Assembly: GCF_000260435.1 (NCBI RefSeq)
Contig: NZ_BACQ01000058.1
Coordinates: 1 to 64,000, forward strand
Length of the DNA stretch: 64,000 bases
Direction: 5' to 3'
DNA from: Lacticaseibacillus zeae DSM 20178 = KCTC 3804
Lineage (GTDB): Bacteria; Bacillota; Bacilli; Lactobacillales; Lactobacillaceae
Part shown: piece after piece, positions 51,438 through 61,800 of the stretch
Layout of the letters: every line of letters starts with the position of its first letter
Position numbering within the stretch: the stretch's first letter is position 1
The notes under the pieces: model-generated
Told to the model about the DNA's origin: nothing
What the model saw: the letters and a program-made list of their open reading frames with translations, nothing else
Database searches by the model: none
Translations under genes and position numbers: made by a program

Positions 51438-52886
51438 CTATCCGGCAAACGAAGCAATCCCATTGACCACTGACACACTGATATTCAAAACGCCTTGCAG
51501 TGCGTTAATGATTGTTGGTGCAACTGTGGCCGTGATGTTTGAAACGCCGGTCAAAACACCTGAAAGTCCAACAACCCCCGCCACCGCCTTGACGATCGAA
51601 GCGGGTCCTAGATTCGTCGCAGTATCTAAAAGTGGGTTAATGGCGTTTGCCAGATTTTGACCAATAAATGGAATGGCTTTTAATACCGGTGAGATCACAC
51701 CTTGAATCGCTTTACCAATCGTGTTAATGCCAAGGTTTAGTGCGCCGGAAACCAAACCGGTTGGGTCAATGCCAAGCGAATTGGCAACAGTAACTGCATC
51801 TTGGGCAGCTTTGATTGCACCACTAGCAAGTGGCAAAATCACATTAACAATTGGCAGCGATCCTGCTACGGACCGCAACCCGGAAACGATTGCGGAAAGC
51901 CCATCTAGAGCACCATTAACACCATTTTTGATGGCCCACTTAACGGCATCTCCAAGTGTCAAATTGTAGACGTCACTAATTTGCTTGACCAGCTGACTCA
52001 GGTCCGGAGCCGTAAGCCACGGTTGCGCTGCTGCTGATGTACTCGTTGCGCCTAGTATGATTGCTGACGCGTGATCAGCAACTGCTGCTGATGTGATTTC
52101 TTCTAGCTTTACCTCATTTTGACTCTGATTGACATTGGATACGTACTGATCAATGTGAAGACTGGCATTGATGGCTTGACGAATCCATGCTTCTTGATTT
52201 TTTTCTGCTTCATCATTGGCTGCGTTAGAAGTGATTGATGTGGGACCTTCAGTGGAGCTAGAACTAGTCTTAGTCTCACTTTCAGCGATACTTTGAAGTT
52301 CAGCGCTCACCGAAGACCCTTCTTCAGTATATTTGTCGTTTTTGGTTAATTCGGCGGTGGCAGCAGGCTGCGAAACGTTTTGTGCACTGCGACTCGGATC
52401 GTTTTCGGAAGTTGTAGAAGCTAAGTGAACAACCGGCTCTTCTGTCGTTGTTGCAACCGTTTCATTCTTTTGCTGCGAGACAGGTGCACTTGCCTGTGAT
52501 GCCTCTTTTGTTGTCGAAACTTGTTGTGTCTCTTGCTGCGGCGATACTGTTATTTTTTCTTGGTTGTCAACAGTTGGTTGATTATTTTGCTCGCGAGTCA
52601 CTTGAGAACCAGCATTCTTGTCCCTTGGCACTCCAGAGTTCTGTAAATTAGCAGCTTGAGTAGCCGTTTTCTGGACCTGATCCGCCACTTTAATGGCAGT
52701 TTCTATATCTGATTGTGTATCTGCATTGACGTGATTTGTCATGACTGCATCCGCCAAAAACGCCCCGCTTGCAAAAGTTACAATCACACTTGAAGCATAC
52801 AACCACTTTTTCCCAGATTTCCATCTTCTAAACCGGGTGATCTTAGTTTGTTGATTAAGCCACCTTTGCCCGCTATGATTCCCCAT
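51438..52886 (-). CDS. KxYKxGKxW-type exported protein with hydrophobic core, 482 aa (N-terminal half of CAP protein)
   Basis: The signal FRRWKSGKKWLYASSVIVTF is a variant of the KxYKxGKxW peptide used with accessory Sec (SecA2/SecY2) systems. Residues 60-250 are Ser/Thr/Gln/Glu-rich, a likely glycosylation region. Residues 275-482 are strongly hydrophobic and Gly/Ala/Ile/Val-rich with repeated GLxSAIxSG-like and GALNLGINTIG-like strings. It ends at TAG (51438-51440), and the frame continues open for 413 codons. AGAAGGAG precedes the ATG. A terminator lies upstream at 52993-53033, so it probably starts its own transcript. Confidence 0.82.
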   Translation of the reverse strand: MGNHSGQRWLNQQTKITRFRRWKSGKKWLYASSVIVTFASGAFLADAVMTNHVNADTQSDIETAIKVADQVQKTATQAANLQNSGVPRDKNAGSQVTREQNNQPTVDNQEKITVSPQQETQQVSTTKEASQASAPVSQQKNETVATTTEEPVVHLASTTSENDPSRSAQNVSQPAATAELTKNDKYTEEGSSVSAELQSIAESETKTSSSSTEGPTSITSNAANDEAEKNQEAWIRQAINASLHIDQYVSNVNQSQNEVKLEEITSAAVADHASAIILGATSTSAAAQPWLTAPDLSQLVKQISDVYNLTLGDAVKWAIKNGVNGALDGLSAIVSGLRSVAGSLPIVNVILPLASGAIKAAQDAVTVANSLGIDPTGLVSGALNLGINTIGKAIQGVISPVLKAIPFIGQNLANAINPLLDTATNLGPASIVKAVAGVVGLSGVLTGVSNITATVAPTIINALQGVLNISVSVVNGIASFAG

Positions 52887-52992
52887 TATCTAATCTCCTT
52901 CTCCATAATTGCCAGCGTCAACGTTTAAGCAGTTCGCTCATAACCGCAAAACAGTCTCCTTGTTTGATTCATGATCTTTTGCACTGAAACTT

Positions 52993-53033
52993 AAAAAAAG
53001 AAGTCAACCCAAAAGCTCGGATTAACTTCTTTC
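52993..53033 (-). terminator. Terminator between the 81-aa and 482-aa genes
   Basis: On the minus strand AAAGAAGTTAA pairs with TTGACTTCTTT and is followed by more T. Confidence 0.75.
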
Positions 53034-53076
53034 CCGCCTTCAGTGAACTGATGTGACTGTTCACATAAAAACTTTC

Positions 53077-53322
53077 TTACTCAACTTCATGGACTGTGAC
53101 AATTGTCTTTTCTTCAACTCTCTTACCAGATACCTCGTCATAAAACGCAACCTTAACAGGATAGAAACCTGGATTGGTAGGCCAAACCTGACCTTCGTAT
53201 TCAAGCTTAGCTGAGGGCACGTTGGCACCATCTGAATACGTAGCATTCACAACGACATCGCTTGGATCAAACCGCAATCCAACTGGCAGCGAGATTGGTT
53301 TTAGTCTCAATTCTTCTTGCAT
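53077..53322 (-). CDS. Stand-alone beta-sandwich (Ig-like) domain protein, 81 aa
   Basis: It contains only one module: LRLKPISLPVGLRFDPSDVV, a middle LEYEGQVWPTNPGFYPVKVAFYDE and a final VTVHEVE strand. The same plan ends the 803-aa protein (IKLFRGARFNPFDAIVSAQD...NLPGKFYVKYSFVNE...ATVTVA) and lies inside the CAP protein. It has no signal peptide. It starts eight bases after the stop of the 803-aa gene, in another frame, so it is not a simple extension. It may be a cytosolic partner or chaperone-like version, or a remnant. Confidence 0.65.
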   Translation of the reverse strand: MQEELRLKPISLPVGLRFDPSDVVVNATYSDGANVPSAKLEYEGQVWPTNPGFYPVKVAFYDEVSGKRVEEKTIVTVHEVE

Positions 53323-53330
53323 AATATCAC

Positions 53331-55742
53331 CTAGGCGACCGTGACTGTCGCGTAACCGGTAACCACCTCGTTATCGTTCATTTCGTTAACGAAGGAGTAC
53401 TTAACATAAAACTTACCTGGCAAATTAGTATAGATATTTCCTTCAACCTTGATGTTAGATTTTGAAATATCCTTACCATTACCATCCTGAGCGCTGACAA
53501 TCGCATCAAAAGGATTAAAACGAGCACCACGGAACAACTTAATGTCTTTTGTCTTTAGCTTGCCAGCCTTGGAAGCAAGACTCTGGACGGTGTTGATCAA
53601 GTCAGAAATGCCAGGTAATGAGCCAACATCCTTGATCAGCAACTGAAGGTTTGGCAAATGAAGGTTCAAACCAAGGAGACTTGCAACAGCGCCGATACCG
53701 CCACCAATGGCACCGCCTATAACTGATCCAATTGGGGTCCCAACCAGCGTTGCAATTGTATCCGTCAAGGCAGTAACCCAGCCGACTACCAGGAACATGA
53801 TTGGATCGACAATAATCCCAAGGCCGATGACACCAATAACACCACCGATGAAGCCGGCGATCCCATCGACAAGTGTGCCAATAGGGAATGAAATGATCCA
53901 GTCACCTAGGGTTTCGCCGACAAGCGCACCAATTGCAGATCCTAAAGCCGTACCACTGACAACGGTGTCAAGGTTACCGTCTTTATCAGCTAAACCAGGA
54001 CCCGAGGTGGCGCCGTAGTAAGCACCAAGCGGAGCACCGATCAAACCGGCTAACCAGCCCGTAATCCCTGGCGCCCAACCAATATCACCAGCGGTACTTG
54101 CATTGGCGACAATCCCGACGATTGGAATTAACCCAAGGATCGAGTTCAAAATCGTTCCAGGGATCCCGGCAACTAGAAAGGCACCAAAGTCACCGACGCC
54201 TGTTGCAATTGTGCCATAGAACGTGCTACCAATGGCACCGCCGACCAACGATTCAACAAACTTACCAATTTCACCAAGTCCCGTCAGATCCGGAACCAGT
54301 CGCACTGGATTGATATTCGTCGCCAGCCATGAAACGACATTCCAGATCGTTCCGGTAATGCCACTCACAATCCCGCCTAAATCAAACCCAGCGAGTGAAG
54401 TTGACATGCTTGCCTTCGAGATGGACGACTTCAGCTCATTGGCAACTGCATCCTGTGCATCATTAATTTGCTTGGTCATCGCCTTATAAGAATCCTTGGC
54501 TTCGTATTTCTGCAAATCATCCGCAAATGCCTTACCGATATCTGTTGCAAAGAACGATGCAGCTAAGGATTGAATGGCTGTCGCATCGGAAGCCTTTTCT
54601 GCCGCAGTCATGGCTTTGCTAAATGCAGCAAATTCGGGAATGTCCGCATATGACTTCAAGGTTTCCAATAATGCCTTACCATCAGCAGTCTGCAGATATG
54701 CCGTCACAGCCGCAGAACTCTGAGCAGCACCCGAATCGGCTGCCAGCTTAGCTTCATCAAGAAGCTTCTTGCCGGCGTCGGTTTTCATGAACTCAGCGAC
54801 AGCAGCAGAATTAGCGGCTGCTTTTTTAGTAGCGTTAGCAGATGCCGCCGAAATACTCGATGACAGTGAGTTCAGCATTGCTTTTGCTTCAGGCATACTT
54901 GCCAGTGATTCTAACGATGCTTTGACGGCTGCTAACGAATTTAACGCCTTGCCTTGTGACGTTGTGTTAAATTCCGCAATTAATGCACGTTGCTTGGCAG
55001 GATCAGCAGCTGCATCTGAAAGTTGCTTCTTAAAAGCCAAAACAGCAGGGTCATTCGCCAACGAGCCGGCTTCACTCAGAAGATTTGCCGCACTCTGGAG
55101 CTTATCGCCAAGCTGGGCAAAAGCTGCACTGCCAGCCGGCGTTTTCGCGTAAGATGCCGCTGATGATAAGAGATCAGCAAATTGTTGCGAAGTTGGTGCA
55201 CCGGAACTTGCTGTTGTTGCATCAATTGATGCTGCAAAGTCCATTCCTGCCTTTGTAGCAGCAACCGCAGCAGCGGAGGATGCCGCATTGGTCGTGGTTG
55301 CTGCGCCACTGTTTGCAGGTGCAGGTGTTGCGGCGGTTGCAACAGTTGCTTGTGAAGCTGCTGCACTCTGCGCCTGTGTCGAAGTTGCGACTGGCGCTGC
55401 TGCAGAACTTTCCACTGCTTTGACTGTCTCTGTTGCCACTGATGGCGCAGAAGGCTGCTCAACGTTTTTAGTTGTCTCCGCTGAAGCCTCACTTTGGACA
55501 GCCGCCGATGAAGCAGCTTTAGCACTTGCTGCAGCTTGGTCGACTTGCTGTGCCACTTGAATCGTGTCGGTTGTGACGTCGGCCTTAACTGTTTTCCCTG
55601 ATTCTAAGGCGCCCGCACCGATAATTGAAACCACCAGCGAAGAAGCGAATAACCACTTCTTACCCTTCTTCCAAGAACGAAAATGCGTATTTTTAACTTG
55701 CGCTTTTTCGCTCCCCCTTTGTCTTTGTAAATTTTTCTTCAT
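53331..55742 (-). CDS. KxYKxGKxW-type exported protein with glycine-zipper core, 803 aa
   Basis: The start at MKKNLQRQRG follows GTGGGGCC. The signal FRSWKKGKKWLFASSLVVS is a variant KxYKxGKxW peptide. Residues 50-150 are Ala/Ser/Thr/Gln-rich. Residues 150-460 form an Ala/Ser/Asp/Lys helical region with several KALLE and KKLLDEAK-like turns. Residues 475-715 are highly hydrophobic with many GxxxG steps (VGGAIGSTFYG, GGAIGGGIGAVASLLG). The last 75 residues are the beta-sandwich module. There is no LPXTG. Secretion through accessory Sec and membrane or self-association by the Gly-rich part are inferred. Confidence 0.8.
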   Translation of the reverse strand: MKKNLQRQRGSEKAQVKNTHFRSWKKGKKWLFASSLVVSIIGAGALESGKTVKADVTTDTIQVAQQVDQAAASAKAASSAAVQSEASAETTKNVEQPSAPSVATETVKAVESSAAAPVATSTQAQSAAASQATVATAATPAPANSGAATTTNAASSAAAVAATKAGMDFAASIDATTASSGAPTSQQFADLLSSAASYAKTPAGSAAFAQLGDKLQSAANLLSEAGSLANDPAVLAFKKQLSDAAADPAKQRALIAEFNTTSQGKALNSLAAVKASLESLASMPEAKAMLNSLSSSISAASANATKKAAANSAAVAEFMKTDAGKKLLDEAKLAADSGAAQSSAAVTAYLQTADGKALLETLKSYADIPEFAAFSKAMTAAEKASDATAIQSLAASFFATDIGKAFADDLQKYEAKDSYKAMTKQINDAQDAVANELKSSISKASMSTSLAGFDLGGIVSGITGTIWNVVSWLATNINPVRLVPDLTGLGEIGKFVESLVGGAIGSTFYGTIATGVGDFGAFLVAGIPGTILNSILGLIPIVGIVANASTAGDIGWAPGITGWLAGLIGAPLGAYYGATSGPGLADKDGNLDTVVSGTALGSAIGALVGETLGDWIISFPIGTLVDGIAGFIGGVIGVIGLGIIVDPIMFLVVGWVTALTDTIATLVGTPIGSVIGGAIGGGIGAVASLLGLNLHLPNLQLLIKDVGSLPGISDLINTVQSLASKAGKLKTKDIKLFRGARFNPFDAIVSAQDGNGKDISKSNIKVEGNIYTNLPGKFYVKYSFVNEMNDNEVVTGYATVTVA

Positions 55743-55803
55743 ATGATTCGGCCCCACTTTTTCATAGTTTGCCCTTAATCCATTCAAGTGAATTCAAACT
55801 GCA

Positions 55804-58800
55804 TTACGCGCCATGACGACGGTGACGGGTTGCACCGTAAAGGGATAATGCAGCCATCAAGCCAACGCCGGCTAATGCAATAGCACCCGCAGCTTCATCT
55901 TCGCCTGTTTGTGGTAGTGAATGGTCGCCACTAGTAGAACCATTCCCAAACTGATTTCCATTGTTTGCGGCTGATCCATTCGTAGCGCCCGTTGTCGACA
56001 ATTTACCCACACTGTTGGCGCCGGTTGTTGAACCACTACCATTCGTGCCATTGCCATTCAGACCAGTTCCAGTACCATTGGTTCCATTACCACCATTGTT
56101 GGTCGTATCGGCACCTGAACCATTCGTACCAGTTCCTTGGCTATTGTTACCATTACTGTTCGAACCGTTGCCATTATTAGTGCCATTGCTACCGTTGTGA
56201 TTAGCGTCAGCGCCGGTACCTGTACCGTTAGTACCAGTCCCTTGGCCGTTGTTACCATTACCGTTCGAACCGTTGCCACTAGTAGAACCATTGCTATTAG
56301 TACCGGAACCATTTGTACCATTGCCATTAGTATCAGGAAGCGCGCCATTGTTAGCTTGAGTAGCCAGGTCCTTAGCAAGATCGCGATCAGCTTCAGCACG
56401 ACTTGCCGCATTTGCAGCATTATTAGCATCAGCAATCGCAGCATCGGCGTATCGCTTAGCAGCTGCTGTGTACTTAGCAGCTTCATCAGCCTTGCCAGCT
56501 TCTTTAAAGACACCAGCTAAGGACTGAGCAATTTTGGCTGAATTTGCATTGGTCGCGGCATCTGTTGCATAAGATGCAGCATTTGAACTAGCTGTCGATG
56601 CATCAGTATTCAAGTATGCGATTTGCTTATTATTCGGATCATTCTTTGCAATTGTGGCAGTAGATGCTGCTGCATCAGAGGCTAAGGCAGCGGACTTCTT
56701 AGCAGCTTCAGCGGCACTAGTTGCTGCACTTACATAATCTTGTCCTGCAACAGCATTGGTGGCAGCTTTAGTTGCGGCGTCATTAGCTGCACTGGTTGCC
56801 GTATTTGCGGCCTTGGCTGCATCATTAGCTGCTTGAGAAGCTGCAGATGCGTCACCCTTAGATGCTGCATCACTCGCTCTAGCGGCAGCATCTGCTGCGT
56901 TTGAGGCGGCATCACTCGCTTTAGCGGCGTCACTATTGATGGCCGCATCAGAAGGGTTGTTCTTCGCATCATTTGCAGCATTCTTCGCGGCATCGCTTGC
57001 TTTCGCGGCATCGTTGGCGGCAGCTTTGGCAGCATTGTTAGCTGCCTCCTGAGCAGCTGTACGTGCCGCATCACTTGCCGTCTTGGCATCACTAGCTGCT
57101 ACACTCGCTGCATCACTGGCCTTGCTTGCATCGCCTGCTTTAGCTGCTTGTTCAGCAGTTTTGGCAGCATCAGCCGCATGACTGGCAGCATCTGAAGCGG
57201 TCTTGTTTGCGTCCGCAATCGTCTTGTCATTTGGATACTCATTTGCATATGAACCAGTTTGCTTAGCAGAATCAGCTGCATCTTTAGCAGACTTACTTGC
57301 TGCATCAGCATAGCCATTTGCGGCTGTGCTTGTGCCACTATTGCCTGCTGACGAAGCGGCCTTCGCGGCATCCTTTGCCGCATTGGCGGCTTTCACGGCA
57401 TCGGCTTCAGCACGACTTGCTGCGTTTGAGGCACCTGAAACATCGCCGGTCTTGGCAGCTGTGTCAGCGGCCTGCGCTGCTTTGGCAGCATCAGCCGCAG
57501 CAGCAGACGCCTGCTTGAGCGCATCAGCAATAACTGCATTATCAGGGTACTTATTAGCGTAATCACTTGTCTGATTTGCTGAATCAGATGCCTGATTTGC
57601 AAAACTGTGGGCGTTAGCTGCGTAATCCTTAGCCGCGTTCAATGCAGCTTGAGAGGCCTTGGCGGCTGCCTTGGCCGCATCATTTGCTGCATTAGAAGCC
57701 TTTACAGCATCATCTGCTGCACGACTTGCCGCGTTCGACGCATCAGCAACGTTGCCACTCTTGGCAGCCACGTCAGCATCTTGAGCAGCTTTGGCGGCAT
57801 CGGTCGCTGCGTCTGAAGCTTTCTTATACGCGGTTGAAACATCCGAATCTTGAGGATACTCATTCGCGTAGTTGGCAGCCTGTTTTGCTGAATCTGCTGC
57901 TTTATCTGCAGAACTATGAGCATCGGTTGCATAACCTTTTGCTGCGTTCGATGCTGCTTCAGAAGCTTTGGCGGCTGCCTTGGCTGCATCATTTGCCGCA
58001 TTAGAAGCCTTCACAGCATCATCCGCTGCACGACTTGCTGCGTCGGATGCTTCCGCCACATTGCCACTCTTGGCAGCTGTGTCAGCGGCTTGAGCAGCCT
58101 TGGCCGCATCAGCTGCAGCGTCAGATGCTTTCTTGGCAGCATTTGAAACAGCAGAATCGTCAGGGTACTTGCTTGCATAATCGTTAGCCTGGGTTGCCGA
58201 GTCGGAAGCATTATTCGCTGAACTGTGTGCATTATCCGCGTAACCTTTGGCCGCGTTCAATGCTGCTTCAGAAGCTTTGGCGGCTGCCTTGGCTGCGTCG
58301 CTTGCAGCATTAGATGCCTTCACAGCATCAGCCGCGGCACGATCTGCTGCTTCAGAAGCATCAGAAACATTGCCATTCTTTGCAGCTGTGTCAGCAGCTT
58401 GAGCAGCCTTGGCGGCATCGGCAGCTGCGTCAGATGCTTTCTTGGCAGCCTTTGAAACAGTAGAATCGTCAGGATACTTGGTTGCATAATCGTTAGCCTG
58501 GGTTGCCGAGTCGGAAGCCTCATTCGCTGAACTGTGGGCATTATCCGCGTACCCCTTTGCTGCATTAAGTGCTGCTTCAGAAGCTTTTGCAGCTGCTTTG
58601 GCGGCGTCGTTTGCAGCATTGGATGCTTTCAACGCATCATCCGCTGCACGACTTGCTGCATCAGACGCGTCCGAAACATTACCACTCTTCGCGGCCTTGT
58701 CAGCGGCTTGAGCAGCTTTGGCGGCATCAGTCGCAGCATCAGAGGCTTTCTTGTAAGCAGTTGAAACAGCCGCATCATCAGGATATTTGTTGGCGTAATC

Positions 58801-61800
58801 GCTTGCTTGGCTTGCAGAGGCTGCAGCATCGTTTGCTGAACTACGCGCATCATCAGCATATTCTTTAGCTGCCTGAGAAGCTGCTTCAGAAGCTCGTTGT
58901 GCGGCTTTTGCTGCGTCGTTTGCAGCATTTGCTGCTTTCGCGGCAGCATTTGCTGCGCGTTTGGCTGCTTCAGAAGCACTAGCTGCATCATGGTTCTTGG
59001 CAGCGCTGTCAGCATCTTTAGCCGCTTTGGCAGCATCGGCTGCGGCATCAGCTGCTTTCTTGGCAGCATTTGAAACAGCAGCATTGTCAGGATAGTTATT
59101 TGCAAATTCGCTTGCCTGACTTGCTGAATCAGAGGCAGCGTCAGCCGACTTGTGAGCATCAGACGCAGCATTGTTTGCCGCACGCGATGCAGCGTCACTC
59201 GCAGCACTCACTGCAGCATTAGCTGCGTTTGAAGCGTCCGTGGCTGCTTTGGCAGCTGTCGAACTATCACCATTACGGGCAGCATCACTTGCTTTGGCCG
59301 CATCATCGGCTGCAGTTTTAGCGGCATTGTTTGCAGCGCGGGTTGCAGCATCAGTAGCTGCGTCGCTCGCTGTCTTGGCAGCATTCGAAGCATCCGCGGC
59401 CGCTTTTGACGCAGTTGCGCTATCGCCTTTGCTTGCAGCGTCACTTGCCTTGGCAGCTGCTGTGCTTGCCTGGCTTGCCGCTGCTTTTGCTTTATCTGCG
59501 TCACTTTGGATATTGGCATCAGACTGGTTGTTAGCAGCGTCACTCGCAGCTTTCTTCGCTGCATCGCTAGCTTTAGCTGCATCATCTGCCGCTGCTTTTG
59601 CTGCATTGTTTGCTGCACGTGATGCAGCGTCGTTTGCTGTCTTGGCAGCGTTCGAAGCGTCAGTAGCTGCTTTTGACGCAGTTGCACTATCGCCCTTGCT
59701 TGCGGCATCACTTGCTTTGGCCGCCGCAGTGCTTGCTTGGCTTGCTGCCGCACTTGCTCTGTCTGCGTCACTTTGGATATTGGCATCAGACTTGTTGTTA
59801 GCAGCGTCACTCGCAGCCTTCTTAGCTGCATCACTAGCTTTGGCTGCATCATCTGCCGCTGCTTTCGCTGCATTGCTTGCAGCACGTGATGCAGCATCAC
59901 TGGCTGCGTCACGTGCCGTCTTGGCGGCGTTTGAAGCATCCGCGGCCGCTTTTGAGGCAGTTGCACTGTCACCCTTGCTTGCGGCATCACTTGCCTTTGC
60001 AGCTGCTGAATTTGCGGCACTAGCTGCTGTGCTTGCCGTATCCGCATCACTTTGGATATTGGCATCAGACTTATTGTTGGCAGCATCACTGGCTGCGCTC
60101 TTTGCCGCGTCGCTTGCCTTTGCGGCATCATCGGCTGCGGCCTTTGCAGCATTGCTTGCGGCACGCGATGCAGCATCGCTGGCTGCGTCATTTGCTGTCT
60201 TGGCAGCGTTTGAAGCTTCCGTAGCCGCTTTTGAAGCCGTAGAACTATCGTCTTTGCTTGCGGCGTCACTCGCTTTGGCTGCCGCGGTGCTTGCTTGGCT
60301 TGCTGCTGCGCTTGCTTTGTCTGCATCACTTTGGATATTGGCATCAGACCTGTTGTTGGCGGCATCGTTCGCAGCATTCTTGGCTGCGTCACTGGCCTTG
60401 GCAGCATCATTTGCCGCTGCTTTGGCAGCATCACTGGCAGCTTTAGAAGCAGCCTGGCTTGCAGCTTCTGCCGCTTTAGCCGCCGTATTGGCAGCATCGG
60501 AAGCAATGCGCGCATCACTTTCTGCTGTACTTGCCGCGTTGCTTGCTTTTGCAACATCCCCCGTTTTGGCAGCATCACTTGCAGCATCAGCTGCCTTTGC
60601 AGCGTCGGCAGCCGCTGAACTTGCTGTGCTTGCTGCAGTGGAGACAGTGCTATCAGAAGAGTACTTGTCGTGATTTGCTTCCGCCTGTTTTGCAGAATCA
60701 GATGCGGCATTGGCAGCCCTTCGAGCAGCATCAGCATAGATACCTGCCTGCGAATTAGAACCGCTGCCGCCACTATCATTGCCACCACCACCGTATGCAG
60801 CAGCTGCTTTCGCAGCGTCACTAGCAGCTGCACTAGCTACCTGAGCAGCATTGGCAGCATCATAAGCTTTCTCAAGAGCGGTTGGCACATCACCACTCTC
60901 AGCGGCAGTCGCTGCATCACTTGCTGCAGTGGATGCAACAGCGGCAGCAGAGGTCGCAGTACTCGTGGCTTTAGAAATTGCTGCATCAGAAGGATATTGT
61001 TTTGCATAACCTTCTGCTTTAGTCGCAGAGGCCGCGGCTTGGTCAGCAGAATTCTTTGCCTGACCAGCCAATTCTTTTGCTCGCACCACATTAGCTTCAC
61101 TTGTAGCCAAGCTTGCAGCATCGGAAGCATCTTTTGCAAACCCAGCAGTCTGACTAGCCGCGTCAGATGCTCCGGAAACGTTGCCGTTCTTGGCGGCGGT
61201 TGCTGCCGCTGTAGCAGCATCGGAAGCCTTAGCTGCAGCACTACTTGCGGTATCCGCAGCATGAACAATCAGTGGATCGCTTGGATACTTATCTTTCGTC
61301 GATCCTGCCTGCTTGGCGGAAGTAGCAGCATCATCGGCAGACTTCTTAGCCGCATCCGCAAACTTTCCGGCATCGGTAACGGCAGCACTGCTATTCGCAT
61401 CTGATGCTGCAGACGCTGCTTTTGCCGCTTCAGCCGCCGCATCAGATGCTGTTGCAGCCGCTTGGGAAGCAATAGCAGCCTGACTGAACGCAGTATGTGG
61501 ATCGGTCTTTGAGGCGGCTTCGTCTGCAGCCTTTGCTGCATCAGAAGCTGCCTTGGCAGCGGTGTCTGCTTTGGCAGCAGCTGTGGAAACCTTCGCATCA
61601 GAAGGATACTCTTTGGCAAAATTATCTGCCTGACTTGCAGATGCCGAGGCTTGATTTGCAGAAGCTTTAGCATTGTCGGCATAGCCTCGTGCCTCATTGG
61701 CATTTGCCTGGTTATGGGCCGTGGCAGCTGCATCAGAAGCAATTTTTGCGTCGCTCGCCGCGTCACTCGCTGCATTAGATGCTGCTGATTCGTTGCCGTT

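Noticed and set aside
59171-60833. Long open frames on the plus strand (about 500 codons) and in a second minus-strand frame (about 540 codons) inside the giant repeat gene
   Set aside because: They arise because Ala (GCN), Ser and Asp codons in the repeats rarely produce stops in other frames. They lack ribosome sites and give unnatural Ala/Leu- or Gln/Arg-only compositions.
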